DNA from: JAJTHB01 sp033763775
Lineage (GTDB): Bacteria; Pseudomonadota; Alphaproteobacteria; Rickettsiales; SXRF01
DNA length: 64,000 nt
NCBI GenBank assembly: GCA_033763775.1
Contig: JANRJW010000003.1
Coordinates: forward strand, 118,560-182,559
Direction of reading: 5' to 3'
The notes under the pieces are model-generated. The model did no database searches and was not told the DNA's origin. It saw only the letters and a program-made list of their open reading frames with translations. This document shows, piece by piece, positions 41,178 through 50,375 of the stretch (position 1 is its first letter; every line of letters begins with the position of its first letter). Position numbers and translations under genes: made by a program.

Positions 41178-41345
41178 TCAGGACGTTTTGGTGTCGTCTT
41201 TCTTCTCATCCTCACCCTTCAGCCCTTCACGCAGGCTGCGGATGCCTTTGCCCAGATCGCCCATGACTTTCGGGAGTTTACCCGCACCAAACAGGATAAA
41301 CACCACGATAAGAATCACCAGCAAATGCCAAAAACTCATGCCCAT
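41178..41345 (-). CDS. tatA: Sec-independent translocase subunit TatA
   Basis: TatA forms the protein-conducting pore. The 55-residue protein has the typical SFWHLLVILIVVFILFGAGK, LPKVMGDLGKGIRSLREG and a charged tail. The ATG at 41345 is chosen because MGMSFWHLL matches the family start. Only 10 nt separate it from nagZ, where scpA and scpB are often found in alphaproteobacteria. Confidence 0.95.
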   Translation of the reverse strand: MGMSFWHLLVILIVVFILFGAGKLPKVMGDLGKGIRSLREGLKGEDEKKDDTKTS

Positions 41346-41355
41346 ATCACACTCC

Positions 41356-42363
41356 TTATGCCGCCATGAATTCGCGCATCTTATCACGCGCGGCTTCCAC
41401 ATCAAACGCTTTACGCGCCCCTACGCGAGCCATCGCACGCTCGCCGCGCAAAAGGGACATGCCCTCCAGCGGCAGCAGTGCCTGTGCGATCTGCGTCATC
41501 TCCGCCATATCACCATTGCAATGCAGCACCACATCACACCCCGCGCTGAGCGCTGCGTTGGTGCGCTCTGCAAAGCCGCCCTTCATCGCCTTCATGGACA
41601 GATCATCCGACATGAGCAGCCCGGCAAAGCCAAGCTCGCCGCGGATAAGGTCATTTACACGCACGGAGGTGGTTGCCATATTGTCCGGATCAAGCGCAGT
41701 GAAGACCACATGCGCCGTCATCGCCATTGGTAGATCAGAAAGTGCCTTGAACGGCACAAAATCAGTCTCGCGGAGCAGCTCAAGCGCGCTATCCACCACC
41801 GGCAGTTCCTCATGGCTGTCGGCGCGCGCGCGGCCATGGCCGGGAATGTGCTTGAGCACCGGCACCACGCCGCTATCGATAAGCCCATCAGCCATCGCGC
41901 GGGCAAGGTCTATCACCTGCTGCGGCGAGCGGCCAAAAGCGCGGTCACCAATAATATCATGCGCGCCTTCCACCGGTAGGTCAGCCAGCGGCGCACAATC
42001 CACGGTGATGCCGAGCGCCGCAAGATCTTCCGCCATCAGGCGGGCATTGAGATAAACTGCATGTTTGGCTGCCTGCGGATCACGCGCGTAAAGCGCGGCT
42101 AAGCTCCCTGCAGGAGGATAGGCTGGCCAGTGCGGCGGCTTGAGGCGCGCCACGCGCCCGCCCTCCTGATCAATAAGTATAGGAAGCGTAGGCCGGCCGC
42201 TTGCTTCATGAAGATCAGCAACCAGCGCACGCACCTGATCCGGCGCGGCGCAATTGCGCGCAAACAGAATAAAACCGTATGGCTTCACCGCGCGAAAAAA
42301 AGCTTTTTCCTCGGCGGTTAAGCGAAGGCCTGAGCAGCCAAAAATCGCACGCGAAAGGCTCAC
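41356..42363 (-). CDS. nagZ: beta-N-acetylhexosaminidase NagZ
   Basis: A cytoplasmic glycosidase that removes GlcNAc from recycled muropeptides. The 335-residue protein has ILIDQEGGRVARL, the substrate loop KHIPGHGRARADSHEELPVV (Asp-His catalytic pair) and the nucleophile segment LLMSDDLSMKAM. GTG at 42363 (VSLSRAIFGCSG) is the likely start and overlaps the SPOR-gene stop by 1 nt. A TTG six codons upstream is the alternative. Confidence 0.95.
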   Translation of the reverse strand: MSLSRAIFGCSGLRLTAEEKAFFRAVKPYGFILFARNCAAPDQVRALVADLHEASGRPTLPILIDQEGGRVARLKPPHWPAYPPAGSLAALYARDPQAAKHAVYLNARLMAEDLAALGITVDCAPLADLPVEGAHDIIGDRAFGRSPQQVIDLARAMADGLIDSGVVPVLKHIPGHGRARADSHEELPVVDSALELLRETDFVPFKALSDLPMAMTAHVVFTALDPDNMATTSVRVNDLIRGELGFAGLLMSDDLSMKAMKGGFAERTNAALSAGCDVVLHCNGDMAEMTQIAQALLPLEGMSLLRGERAMARVGARKAFDVEAARDKMREFMAA

Positions 42364-43358
42364 TACGGCACCATCATGCAAGCCTGACCCTTGGCGGAAA
42401 GCCCAGCGCAGAACGCCTTGGCATCAGCAAAACCGCCTGCGCGCAGGCGATAAAAAATGCCTTTCGCGCCAAGATCTGCCTTCACCACATACACTGTTTT
42501 GCCTTTCAGCTCAGGAAATTTTTTCTCGAGCCTCGTCCAGGCATTTCGAGCCTCACTTTCCGAGCCATAGGCTCCCAGCTGAACACGCTGACCGCCGGAG
42601 GCCGGTTTCTTTTTAGGCTCGGCAACAGCCTGCTTTATAGTGGCTGCTGGCGGCCTTGAATCAGCAAGCCTGACCTCGCGCGAGGGAGGAGAAAATGGCG
42701 CCTTTTCTTTTTTCTCTGCATCGAGCACTGTCTTTTTCGCAGTATCTTCAGCAGCCGAAGCTGGGGTTGTCGCTTCAGACTCTTGAGAAGTTGACGCCGC
42801 CTGTCCACCCGCCGAGGGCTTCACATGAGTTACAACGTCGTCCGCTTTAATGATTTTGACCTGCGCGGCTGGCACATCGATGACACGTGCAGGCTTTGCC
42901 GCCGGATCCGCAGCGACATCTGTATCAGTCTGTACCGGCGCTGGCGGTGGCTGGTTGCCATCTTTTAGCTTTTCATTAATCCAGGTAGTGGTTTCACCGA
43001 CATCCGCATGCTTGGGCATCGGTTCTTCCGGCGGCGGCATCACGCGCTCAACCTTCGGAGGATTACCGGCGCTTCCAGAGAAGGTTTCAAAGACCGTTTT
43101 ATCCTGATTGGGAAATTTCAAACCACCCGGATCAACCGGCTTTTCCTTTATCGGCGACTGATCAGCTTCCACCACCATGAGTTCGCCATCCTCGACGGTT
43201 TGTACACCATAATGATAGGCGTGCCATGCAAGCACTGCAAAACCAGAAAATGCAGCCACCACCACAGCGGCAGGCAGCCAGCGCAAGCGGGAGTTTTCTT
43301 CGCCATCATCCTGATCATTGCCCGGCTGTGCATCATAGTCTCGATTCTGCCTTGCCAT
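42363..43358 (-). CDS. SPOR-domain membrane protein
   Basis: A 331-residue cell-division-type protein: a short cytoplasmic N-terminus, one membrane helix (about 27-50, LPAAVVVAAFSGFAVLAWHA), a long disordered Pro/Ala/Lys region, and a C-terminal SPOR domain (about 255-331, QRVQLGAYGSESEARNAW to GQACMMVP). The SPOR domain binds denuded glycan strands at the septum. It is conserved between argS and nagZ. ATG at 43358 overlaps the argS stop by 1 nt. Confidence 0.93.
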   Translation of the reverse strand: MARQNRDYDAQPGNDQDDGEENSRLRWLPAAVVVAAFSGFAVLAWHAYHYGVQTVEDGELMVVEADQSPIKEKPVDPGGLKFPNQDKTVFETFSGSAGNPPKVERVMPPPEEPMPKHADVGETTTWINEKLKDGNQPPPAPVQTDTDVAADPAAKPARVIDVPAAQVKIIKADDVVTHVKPSAGGQAASTSQESEATTPASAAEDTAKKTVLDAEKKEKAPFSPPSREVRLADSRPPAATIKQAVAEPKKKPASGGQRVQLGAYGSESEARNAWTRLEKKFPELKGKTVYVVKADLGAKGIFYRLRAGGFADAKAFCAGLSAKGQACMMVP

Positions 43359-45091
43359 CACCGCATCTCCTCTGCTGGTTCTACCCCAAGCACCATTAAA
43401 CCTGATGCGACAACAATTGAAACTGCCTGCACCAGCGCCAGCTTGGCTGCTGTCATCTCTATATCATTTTTTTGCAAAAAACGAAGTGATAAGTCATCAT
43501 TGCCCTGGTTCCACAATCCGTGAAAAGCCGCCGCGAGATCCTGCAGGTAAAATGCAATACGGTGTGGCTCGCAGGCAATCGCCGCCTGCTCCACCACACG
43601 CGGCCAGCTGCACATCAGCTTGATTAGCGCAAGCTCAGCGGGGTGGGAAAGACGAGACGCCAGCGACGCATCCGCCTGTCTGGCCAGCGGCAGGGCTTCG
43701 GGCACTTCGCTCGCCGCATTACGCATTATCGAGCGGGTGCGGGCATGAGCATATTGCACATAAAAGACCGGATTATCTTTGGATTGCTCCATCACCTTCG
43801 CGAAATCAAAATCCAGCGGCGCATCATTTTTGCGGGTGAGCATGATGAAACGCAGCACATCCTTGCCCACCTCATCCACCACCTCGCGAATGGTCACAAA
43901 ATTACCCGCGCGCTTGCTCATCTTGGCGGGCTGGCCGCCGCGCAGCAGCTTAATCATCTGCATCAGCTTCACTTCCACCGCCACCTTGCCATCGGAAAGT
44001 GCATGCACCGCTGATTTGATGCGCTTGACATAGCCGCCGTGATCCGCGCCAAACACGTCAATCAGCAGATCAAAGCCGCGCTTGCACTTGTCGTAGTGAT
44101 AGGCGATATCCGGCGCAAAATATGTCCAGCTGCCATCGGATTTTTTGATTGCGCGATCCACATCATCGCCAAACTGGGTGGATTTAAATAATGTTTGCGG
44201 CCTTGGCTCCCAGTCGTCCGGTGCTTTGCCTTTGGGCGCTTCCAGCACCCCCGTGTAAATCAGCCCCTTGCGATCCAGCAGCGCCACTGCCTCTTCCACC
44301 TTGCCGGCGAGCGTCATCTCTCGCTCTGAGGTAAAGACATCATGGGTGATACCCAGCGCCGATAAATCATCCTTGATCATCTCCATGATCGCGCCCAGCG
44401 CATAATCGCGCACCACCGGCAACCATTCATCACGCTCGCTTGCCAGCAATGTTTCACCATGAAGCTGGCGCAGCGCCTCCCCAACGGCGATGAGGTATTC
44501 GCCGGGATAAAGCCCCGCCGGAATATCACCAATGGCCTCACCACATGCCTCGCGGTAGCGCAGATATGCAGACTCGGCGAGCTTGTCCACCTGCGCGCCG
44601 GCATCGTTGATGTAATATTCCTTGGTCACATTATAGCCGGCTTTCATCAGCAGCGTTGCCAGCGCATCCCCAAACACCGCGCCGCGACCATGCCCTACAT
44701 GCATAGGGCCGGTGGGATTGGCAGAAACATATTCCACATTCACATTTTTGCCTTCGCCGAGCGCCGAATTGCCATAGCCGAGGCCGCTGGCCAGAATATC
44801 AAGCATGGCGCGCTGCCATACTGCTGGATCGAGTGTGATATTGATAAATCCCGGCCCGGCAATGTCGACCACCAGAACTCCCGAAAAAGCCTGAATATGC
44901 GGCAGCAGCAACCCAGCAATTTCGCGCGGATTTTTACCCGACTGCGCGGCAATCACCATCGCAGCATTGGTTGCTACATCACCATGCGCGCTATCACGCG
45001 GCGGGGTTGCTTCGATTTTATCAAGCGCCGCAAAACCAAGCTGGCTGGCGGCTTGTCTGATTTGTGTTTCGTAATGTTTGTAGAGGTTCAT
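43358..45091 (-). CDS. argS: arginyl-tRNA synthetase
   Basis: A class I enzyme that charges tRNA-Arg. The 577-residue protein has the N-terminal additional domain, the HIGH-like motif NPTGPMHVGHGRGAVFGDAL, the KMSK-like region QPAKMSKRAGNFVTIREV, and the DALR anticodon-binding domain at the C-terminus (about 450-577). It lies in the conserved dgt-argS-SPOR-nagZ series; a large palindromic element separates it from dgt. Confidence 0.98.
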   Translation of the reverse strand: MNLYKHYETQIRQAASQLGFAALDKIEATPPRDSAHGDVATNAAMVIAAQSGKNPREIAGLLLPHIQAFSGVLVVDIAGPGFINITLDPAVWQRAMLDILASGLGYGNSALGEGKNVNVEYVSANPTGPMHVGHGRGAVFGDALATLLMKAGYNVTKEYYINDAGAQVDKLAESAYLRYREACGEAIGDIPAGLYPGEYLIAVGEALRQLHGETLLASERDEWLPVVRDYALGAIMEMIKDDLSALGITHDVFTSEREMTLAGKVEEAVALLDRKGLIYTGVLEAPKGKAPDDWEPRPQTLFKSTQFGDDVDRAIKKSDGSWTYFAPDIAYHYDKCKRGFDLLIDVFGADHGGYVKRIKSAVHALSDGKVAVEVKLMQMIKLLRGGQPAKMSKRAGNFVTIREVVDEVGKDVLRFIMLTRKNDAPLDFDFAKVMEQSKDNPVFYVQYAHARTRSIMRNAASEVPEALPLARQADASLASRLSHPAELALIKLMCSWPRVVEQAAIACEPHRIAFYLQDLAAAFHGLWNQGNDDLSLRFLQKNDIEMTAAKLALVQAVSIVVASGLMVLGVEPAEEMR

Positions 45092-45103
45092 GGTTTATCC
45101 AAC

Positions 45104-45266
45104 GTCATTCCGTAGAGCCGGTCAGCAGACCGGCGAGCACGGGATCCAGAAAAGCCAAAAGTCAGAAGACTTTTGGCGTGATTAAAACAACTTTCACGGG
45201 ATCCCGGACAGCTCGACTTTCCTAGAAATACTAGCGTATTTGGGAAAGCCGGCTTCCGGGATGACA
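45104..45266. repeat. compound palindromic element between dgt and argS (family D)
   Basis: It is about 160 bp, from GTCATTCCGTAGAGCCGGTC to GGCTTCCGGGATGACAAC. It has several nested hairpins, including GCCGGTCAGCAGACCGGC, CCAAAAGTCAGAAGACTTTTGG and GCTAGTATTTCTAGGAAAG-like arms. No coding potential is seen. It fills the roughly 205-nt gap. Confidence 0.7.
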
Positions 45267-45299
45267 ACGGCGTAAGCGGCGTAGCCGCTAACGGCGCTG

Positions 45300-46679
45300 T
45301 CACTTCCCAAGCCAGCTTCTTGCCTGAACATCAAAAATACGGCGATATTCATCGAGCGCGAAGCGATCCGTCATACCGGCGATGAAATCCGCCACCACGG
45401 TGGCCGTCTTGGCAGATTTGGGTGCCCCCGCCAGCGCGCGCCAGCTGCTGGGCAAGCACTCCGGTTCATTCATGAAAAAGGTAAATAAATCCTGCACCAC
45501 ACGGCGCGCCTTACTGGCCATGCGGTTGACCTTGTAATGGCGATACATGTTTTCCATCAGGAACTGCTTGAGATTGCTGTTGAGCTGCTGCATGGCGGGC
45601 GAGAACGTCACCAGCGGCTTACCAAGACGGCGCACATCATCCACCGTTTCAATGCGCTCATCTTTCACGTTCTGCAGCGTCTGCACAATCAGATCCGTGA
45701 CCATGCGGTTAATCAGGCGGCGGTTCGCCTCATGAATCAGGCGCTGCGGCTCAATCCCCGGATAGCTGCGGCGAACATCATGGAAGATGCGCGCCACATC
45801 TTCCACCGCATCAAGCTGATCGATGGTAAATAAACCAGCGCGCAGCCCATCATCAATATCATGGTTGTTGTAAGCAATATCATCCGCCAGCGAGGCCACC
45901 TGCGCCTCTGCGCTGGCATAGGTTTCCAGCTCAAGGTTATGGCGATCATTATATTCCGCCAGCGAACGGGCAATTTTGCCACTCTGATCACCGCGAATAT
46001 CACCGACACTGCGCTGCGCGCGCGAGACACGTACCCCCACCGCACTCGCACTCTGCGAGGGGGGGCCGCCATAAGCCTCTTCCGGCGAGGATGGCTTGTG
46101 CAGCTTCATGTTGCTGGCAAAGTTTTTAAACACACTGATGATCGATTTCGGCGTCTGCTTCACCAGCGGGCCATTATGCTTGGCAATGCCTTCGAGCGTT
46201 TCCCACGTCAGGTTCAGCCCGTCAAACTCTGCGTAGCGCTGTTCCAGACTGGTCACCAGACGAATGGTGTGGGCGTTATGGTCAAAGCCGCCAAACGGCT
46301 CCATCGCTTCCGAGAGCGCATCCTCGCCAGAATGACCAAAAGGCGTGTGGCCGAGATCATGCGCCAGCGCCAACGCTTCCGCAAGGTCTTCACTAAGGCG
46401 CAGCGAGCGGCAAATGCCCCGCGCCATCTGCGCCACTTCAAGACTGTGGGTCAGACGTGTGCGATAGTGATCGCCTTCGTGATTGACGAAGACCTGCGTT
46501 TTATACTCCAGCCGGCGAAAGGCCGTGCAATGAATAATGCGGTCGCGGTCACGTGCAAAACAGCTGCGCGTGTTGCTTTCGTCTTCTTTGTGAAACCGGC
46601 CACGGCTTTTGTCCGGATGGCAGGCGTAAGAGGCGAGATTCGCCTCTTTTGTTTCAAATGGCATCATAGCGGTTAGCAT
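45300..46679 (-). CDS. dgt: deoxyguanosinetriphosphate triphosphohydrolase-like protein with an in-frame insertion
   Basis: An HD-domain dNTPase of the Dgt/SAMHD1 family. The 459-residue protein has the HD metal residues in HYRTRLTHSLEVAQ, ALAHDLGHTPFGHSGE and ADDIAYNNHDIDDGLRAG. Between KHNGPLVKQTPKS and YNDRHNLELETYASAEAQ there is a low-complexity stretch (SSPEEAYGGPPSQSASAVG, VSRAQRSVGDIRGDQSG) with G/C-rich inverted repeats in the DNA (about 45985-46096). It looks like repeat DNA captured in frame. The start is uncertain (46679 or 46664). The gene is divergent from erpA, as usual. Confidence 0.93.
   Translation of the reverse strand: MLTAMMPFETKEANLASYACHPDKSRGRFHKEDESNTRSCFARDRDRIIHCTAFRRLEYKTQVFVNHEGDHYRTRLTHSLEVAQMARGICRSLRLSEDLAEALALAHDLGHTPFGHSGEDALSEAMEPFGGFDHNAHTIRLVTSLEQRYAEFDGLNLTWETLEGIAKHNGPLVKQTPKSIISVFKNFASNMKLHKPSSPEEAYGGPPSQSASAVGVRVSRAQRSVGDIRGDQSGKIARSLAEYNDRHNLELETYASAEAQVASLADDIAYNNHDIDDGLRAGLFTIDQLDAVEDVARIFHDVRRSYPGIEPQRLIHEANRRLINRMVTDLIVQTLQNVKDERIETVDDVRRLGKPLVTFSPAMQQLNSNLKQFLMENMYRHYKVNRMASKARRVVQDLFTFFMNEPECLPSSWRALAGAPKSAKTATVVADFIAGMTDRFALDEYRRIFDVQARSWLGK
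45985..46096. repeat. repeat-like DNA captured in frame in dgt
   Basis: GTACCCCCACCGCACTCGCA, then CTCTGCGAGGGGGGG, forms inverted arms. The region encodes a Ser/Gly/Arg-rich insert not expected in Dgt proteins. The boundaries are approximate. Confidence 0.5.
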
Positions 46680-46762
46680 TAGCCAGTTGACTGTGCGAAC
46701 GCAAGCGTGTTTTTTGCAGGTTCAGCTCTTGATTTTTAAGGTTTTTAAACCATAATTAGTGA

Positions 46763-47104
46763 ATGACACACTCATTGACACTAACTGAATCGGCCGCGGC
46801 GCGCATCAACACCCTCAAACAATCCGAGGGTAATGCGTCGCTGCGCTTTCGCATTTCGGTAAAAGGTGGTGGTTGCTCTGGCTTTCAATATGAATTCGGC
46901 CTCGATGGCAATGCTCCGGCCAGTGACGATAGCATTATCGAAAAAAATGGCGCGGAAGTGATTATTGACGAAACGTCGCTCGGTGTGATTGCCGGCAGCA
47001 CGCTGGATTACACCGAGGATCTGGCGCAGGCAGGATTTTCCATCAAGAACCCCAACGCAACGGCGAAATGTGGCTGCGGGAATTCGTTTTCGGTTTCGCT
47101 GTGA
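46763..47104 (+). CDS. erpA: iron-sulfur cluster insertion protein ErpA
   Basis: An A-type carrier that delivers Fe-S clusters to apoproteins. The 113-residue protein has the three conserved cluster Cys in VKGGGCSGFQYEF and NATAKCGCGNSFSV, and a normal length. It is divergent from dgt and overlaps xthA by 4 nt, the usual alphaproteobacterial arrangement. Confidence 0.96.
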   Translation: MTHSLTLTESAAARINTLKQSEGNASLRFRISVKGGGCSGFQYEFGLDGNAPASDDSIIEKNGAEVIIDETSLGVIAGSTLDYTEDLAQAGFSIKNPNATAKCGCGNSFSVSL

Positions 47105-47895
47105 TTACTATCACCAGCTGGAATGTGAATTCTGTCAAAGCACGGCTTTCGCACCTGCTGGACTTCCTGCGCGATACGAAGCCCGATATCGTGCTGCTGC
47201 AGGAGCTTAAATGCGTGAGCGATGCATTCCCCGCGATGGAAATTGAAGAGCTGGGCTACAACCTCGCCATCCACGGCGAAAAAACCTACAATGGCGTGGC
47301 GATTCTTTCCAAATTCCCGCTGGACGATATCTCGCGCGGCCTGCCCGGCGACGATAGCGACACGCAGGCGCGATATATCGATGCGGTGGCATCCCTGCCC
47401 GGGCGCGCGCTGCGCGTGGCCTCTGTGTATGTACCCAATGGCCAGGAAACCAGCTCCGATAAGTTTGCTTACAAACTGCGCTTTCTGGATCGCCTGCATG
47501 CCCACGCTAAACAATTACTCACCTATGACGAAATTCTGGTCATTGGCGGGGATTATAACATCGCGCCGGATGATCTTGACGTGCACAACCCCAAGCAGTG
47601 GGAAGGCAGCGTGCTGACGCATGATGAGGTTCGCACGCGCTTTCGCAGGATACTAAATCTGGGGATCTATGACGCGGCAGCACTCACCAGCAACCGGCAA
47701 CCGGCAACGAGCAACTACACCTGGTGGGACTACCGCGCTGGCGCCTTTGAGAAGGATGACGGTCTGCGTATCGATCACCTGCTGCTCTCGCCGCAAGCGG
47801 CAGACTTGCTTCAGGATTGCAATGTGGCCAAAGACCTGCGCGCACGCGAAAAAGCCTCCGACCACGCGCCGGTGATAATCACACTGCGAACTTAA
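47101..47895 (+). CDS. xthA: exodeoxyribonuclease III (AP endonuclease)
   Basis: This repairs abasic sites and 3' damage. The 264-residue protein has SWNVNSVKARL, the metal Glu in LLQELKC, YNGVAILSK, GGDYNIAPDDLDV, WWDYRAGAFEKDDGLRIDHLL and the terminal catalytic SDHAP. The start is GTG at 47101, overlapping the erpA stop (GTGA). A short insert, TSNRQPATSN, is encoded by CAACCGG-type low-complexity DNA (about 47686-47715) just before the WWDYR motif, where the family is variable. Confidence 0.96.
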   Translation: MITITSWNVNSVKARLSHLLDFLRDTKPDIVLLQELKCVSDAFPAMEIEELGYNLAIHGEKTYNGVAILSKFPLDDISRGLPGDDSDTQARYIDAVASLPGRALRVASVYVPNGQETSSDKFAYKLRFLDRLHAHAKQLLTYDEILVIGGDYNIAPDDLDVHNPKQWEGSVLTHDEVRTRFRRILNLGIYDAAALTSNRQPATSNYTWWDYRAGAFEKDDGLRIDHLLLSPQAADLLQDCNVAKDLRAREKASDHAPVIITLRT

Positions 47896-47928
47896 TAATA
47901 CGCTTGTCAGTGTGGTTATTCACGCTGC

Positions 47929-48324
47929 TTAGAAACCCGGCCCCATTCCCGAGCTGGTTTTATTGCCTGTCCTGCTGAGCCACGGCACGATTTCCTGCAG
48001 CACATTTTCTTTTCTCATGGCGGCCAGAAAATCGTCGGTGACTGTCGAAGCATCCAGCGCGATTTTACGTGCGCCATCACGGTTATCTTCAGAGCTGATG
48101 CCATCCGCTGAAAGGCGTTCACGAATCATTGCCACCAGATCATTCTTCTGATGGTCGGCCATGTACGTGCCATCGGCATTGCGCCAGTCGTGGGTGGGGA
48201 TGTAGTACTGGATATCGTCCTCTTTGGCAGGACGCACCGCTACAAGCTTAATGTTATTTTTTCCGTCTGAGCTGGTATTTTTTAAAAAACCGGGGGTTTG
48301 ATACCCCTTCTTGTCTTCACCCAT
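47929..48324 (-). CDS. hypothetical protein, 131 aa
   Basis: No family is recognised. The protein is soluble and charged, with an N-terminal stretch rich in Lys, Asn and Gly and a middle part with aromatic residues (DDIQYYIPTHDWRNADGTYM). A helical region follows (KNDLVAMIRERLSADGIS, DDFLAAMRKENVLQEIVPWL). There is no signal peptide. A GAGGG ribosome site precedes the ATG. It is convergent with xthA. The roughly 165-nt upstream stretch is AT-rich and shows none of the direct-repeat boxes seen before other unknown genes. Confidence 0.65.
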   Translation of the reverse strand: MGEDKKGYQTPGFLKNTSSDGKNNIKLVAVRPAKEDDIQYYIPTHDWRNADGTYMADHQKNDLVAMIRERLSADGISSEDNRDGARKIALDASTVTDDFLAAMRKENVLQEIVPWLSRTGNKTSSGMGPGF

Positions 48325-48489
48325 AATTGACCCTCAAAGTTTTTTTGGGGCAAAACGTCTTTTTTCTTGTAAATCCGTTTAGCCGCTTGTTTTTCGTGCC
48401 CGCAATTAGACTTAAATCAGCACGTCAATAAATTATTAACAAATGGTAAAACGGCTGTCAATCACGAATCCGATACCCCCGGGGGTGTA

Positions 48490-49875
48490 TCACCAGCCGC
48501 TGGGAACCAGTTTGCTTGAGACTTTCACCACATTCCTGCCATTATTTTTGGCGGAATAAAGCGCCTCATCAGCGCGCTTCAGCAGGCTTTCTGCGGAATC
48601 ACCATCGGGATGAAGGCTGGCTACACCAATGCTCACAGTCTTTTTCAGTTGTTCGCCGCTGGTGATGGTAAAGGGCGTGGATTCGACTGATTCACGCAGA
48701 CGATTAGCCGCACCCAGCGCTGCCTGCGGGTCGGTTTCTGGCATGAGAATCACAAATTCCTCACCGCCGAAGCGCGCCGCAAGGTCGGTGGAGCGCGAAA
48801 TCTGAATAATAATCTGCGCCAGCTGTTTTAGCACCAGATCCCCGGCATCATGGCCGTACGTATCATTCACGGATTTGAAGTGATCCATATCCATGATCAT
48901 CAGCGCGAGATTTTTGCCATTTTTCAGCGATTGCTTGACCATGTTTTCAAGGTGGGCATTGAGATAGTGACGGTTGTAAAGGCCGGTGAGCGCGTCGGTC
49001 ACCGCCATGGACACGCTCTGCTGGTAATTGGATTTAAGCGCCTCCTGGTAGCGCTTGCGGCGAATCTGCGTGCGCAGACGAGCCGTCATTTCGTTCTTAT
49101 CCACCGGTACGGTCAGATAGTCATTGATGCCAAGCTCAAGCGCCTTGAACATGATGCGCTGGTCTTCCTCATCAACAAACACCAGAATCGGCACATTGCG
49201 CGTTTCTTCCTGCCCTTTAATCTGTGAGGCCAGACGAAGACCATCCGCACCCGAAAGCAGCGTGCTGATTAAAATCGCGTCATACGGCTTTTCCTTGGAT
49301 TTCTGGATAACCTGCTCAGTATCCTTTACCCACTCCACCTGATAAGTTTCCTTGAGCTTACCGAGTACTTGCTTACATTGAATCTCGTCGTCATCAATCA
49401 GCAGCACACTGGCACCTGACACATCAGAAATAAAGGCATTCGACTGGTTTTGAATACCCATCTGCGCCGTGGTTTTGTCGCGCAGGCGCAGCTCATCGAG
49501 CAGTAGCTTAATACGCACCAGAGAGCGCACTCTGGCAAAGAGCGCCATGTCGTTGATGGGCTTGGTCAGGAAATCATCGGCGCCCGCCTCCAGACCTTTC
49601 AAACGATCCGCTTTTTCGGAAAGCGCCGTGACCATCACCACGGGAATGTGCGAAATTTCGGGGTCTTCTTTGAGTTTTTTACAGGTTTCAAAGCCATCCA
49701 TGCCGGGCATCATCACATCCAGCAGCACTAAATCTGGCTTTTTTTCCTTGGTTTCGCGAATGGCTTCATAGCCATCCTTTGCGGTAATCACATCGTAATA
49801 TTCGCTGGCAAGCTTCGCCTCAAGCAGCTTGATATTGGCAGGCACATCGTCGACAACGAGAATCTGCGCGGTCAT
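48490..49875 (-). CDS. pleD: PleD-like response regulator with diguanylate cyclase domain
   Basis: PleD makes cyclic-di-GMP at the pole during the swarmer-to-stalked transition in Caulobacter. The 461-residue protein has receiver 1 with phospho-Asp in LVLLDVMMPG, receiver 2 (about 155-275, degenerate: DAILISTLLSG), and a GGDEF domain (about 300-455) with active site RFGGEEF and the inhibitory I-site RSTD five residues upstream. The ATG at 49875 overlaps divK by 4 nt. Confidence 0.96.
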   Translation of the reverse strand: MTAQILVVDDVPANIKLLEAKLASEYYDVITAKDGYEAIRETKEKKPDLVLLDVMMPGMDGFETCKKLKEDPEISHIPVVMVTALSEKADRLKGLEAGADDFLTKPINDMALFARVRSLVRIKLLLDELRLRDKTTAQMGIQNQSNAFISDVSGASVLLIDDDEIQCKQVLGKLKETYQVEWVKDTEQVIQKSKEKPYDAILISTLLSGADGLRLASQIKGQEETRNVPILVFVDEEDQRIMFKALELGINDYLTVPVDKNEMTARLRTQIRRKRYQEALKSNYQQSVSMAVTDALTGLYNRHYLNAHLENMVKQSLKNGKNLALMIMDMDHFKSVNDTYGHDAGDLVLKQLAQIIIQISRSTDLAARFGGEEFVILMPETDPQAALGAANRLRESVESTPFTITSGEQLKKTVSIGVASLHPDGDSAESLLKRADEALYSAKNNGRNVVKVSSKLVPSGW

Positions 49876-50252
49876 GCCACCTCTTGCTCTCCCAGAAACC
49901 GGCGCACCGTGCTTAAAAACGGCATGATCGAAATCGGCTTGGAAACATAGGCTTCGCAACCAGCGGAGAGAATGCGCTCTTCGTCATCCTTCATCGCAAA
50001 AGCCGTCACGGCAATGATCGGTATCTGCGCGATGGTGCTATCCGCTTTCAGCCTGCGTGTGACATCCAGCCCGGACACTTCCGGAAGCTGAATATCCATG
50101 AGAATAAGATCCGGCTTTTCGCTTTTGGTGAGCGTAATCGCCTCAAGACCTTCTTTGGTTTCGATGGTTTCGTAGCCATGTGCGGTCAGCAGATCACGAA
50201 ATAGTTTCAGGTTGAGTTCGTTATCCTCAACAATGAGAATGCGTTTTTTCAT
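49872..50252 (-). CDS. divK: single-domain response regulator DivK
   Basis: A 126-residue receiver that relays cell-cycle signals from DivJ/PleC kinases. It has the acidic pair in ILIVEDNELN, phospho-Asp in LILMDIQLPEVSG, the Thr/Lys switch residues (AVTAFAMK, YVSKPI), and no output domain. The divK-pleD operon is conserved with Caulobacter. Confidence 0.95.
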   Translation of the reverse strand: MKKRILIVEDNELNLKLFRDLLTAHGYETIETKEGLEAITLTKSEKPDLILMDIQLPEVSGLDVTRRLKADSTIAQIPIIAVTAFAMKDDEERILSAGCEAYVSKPISIMPFLSTVRRFLGEQEVA

Positions 50253-50375
50253 AGGCCCGTTGCTTGTGAATTTTTGTATTTCATAGTATTTTTGATGAAC
50301 CTACGAGGTAAGACTTAAGAAATTCTAAACATCCTTATTGAATCAGATAAATCTTAATATAACGTGTAGAAACCC

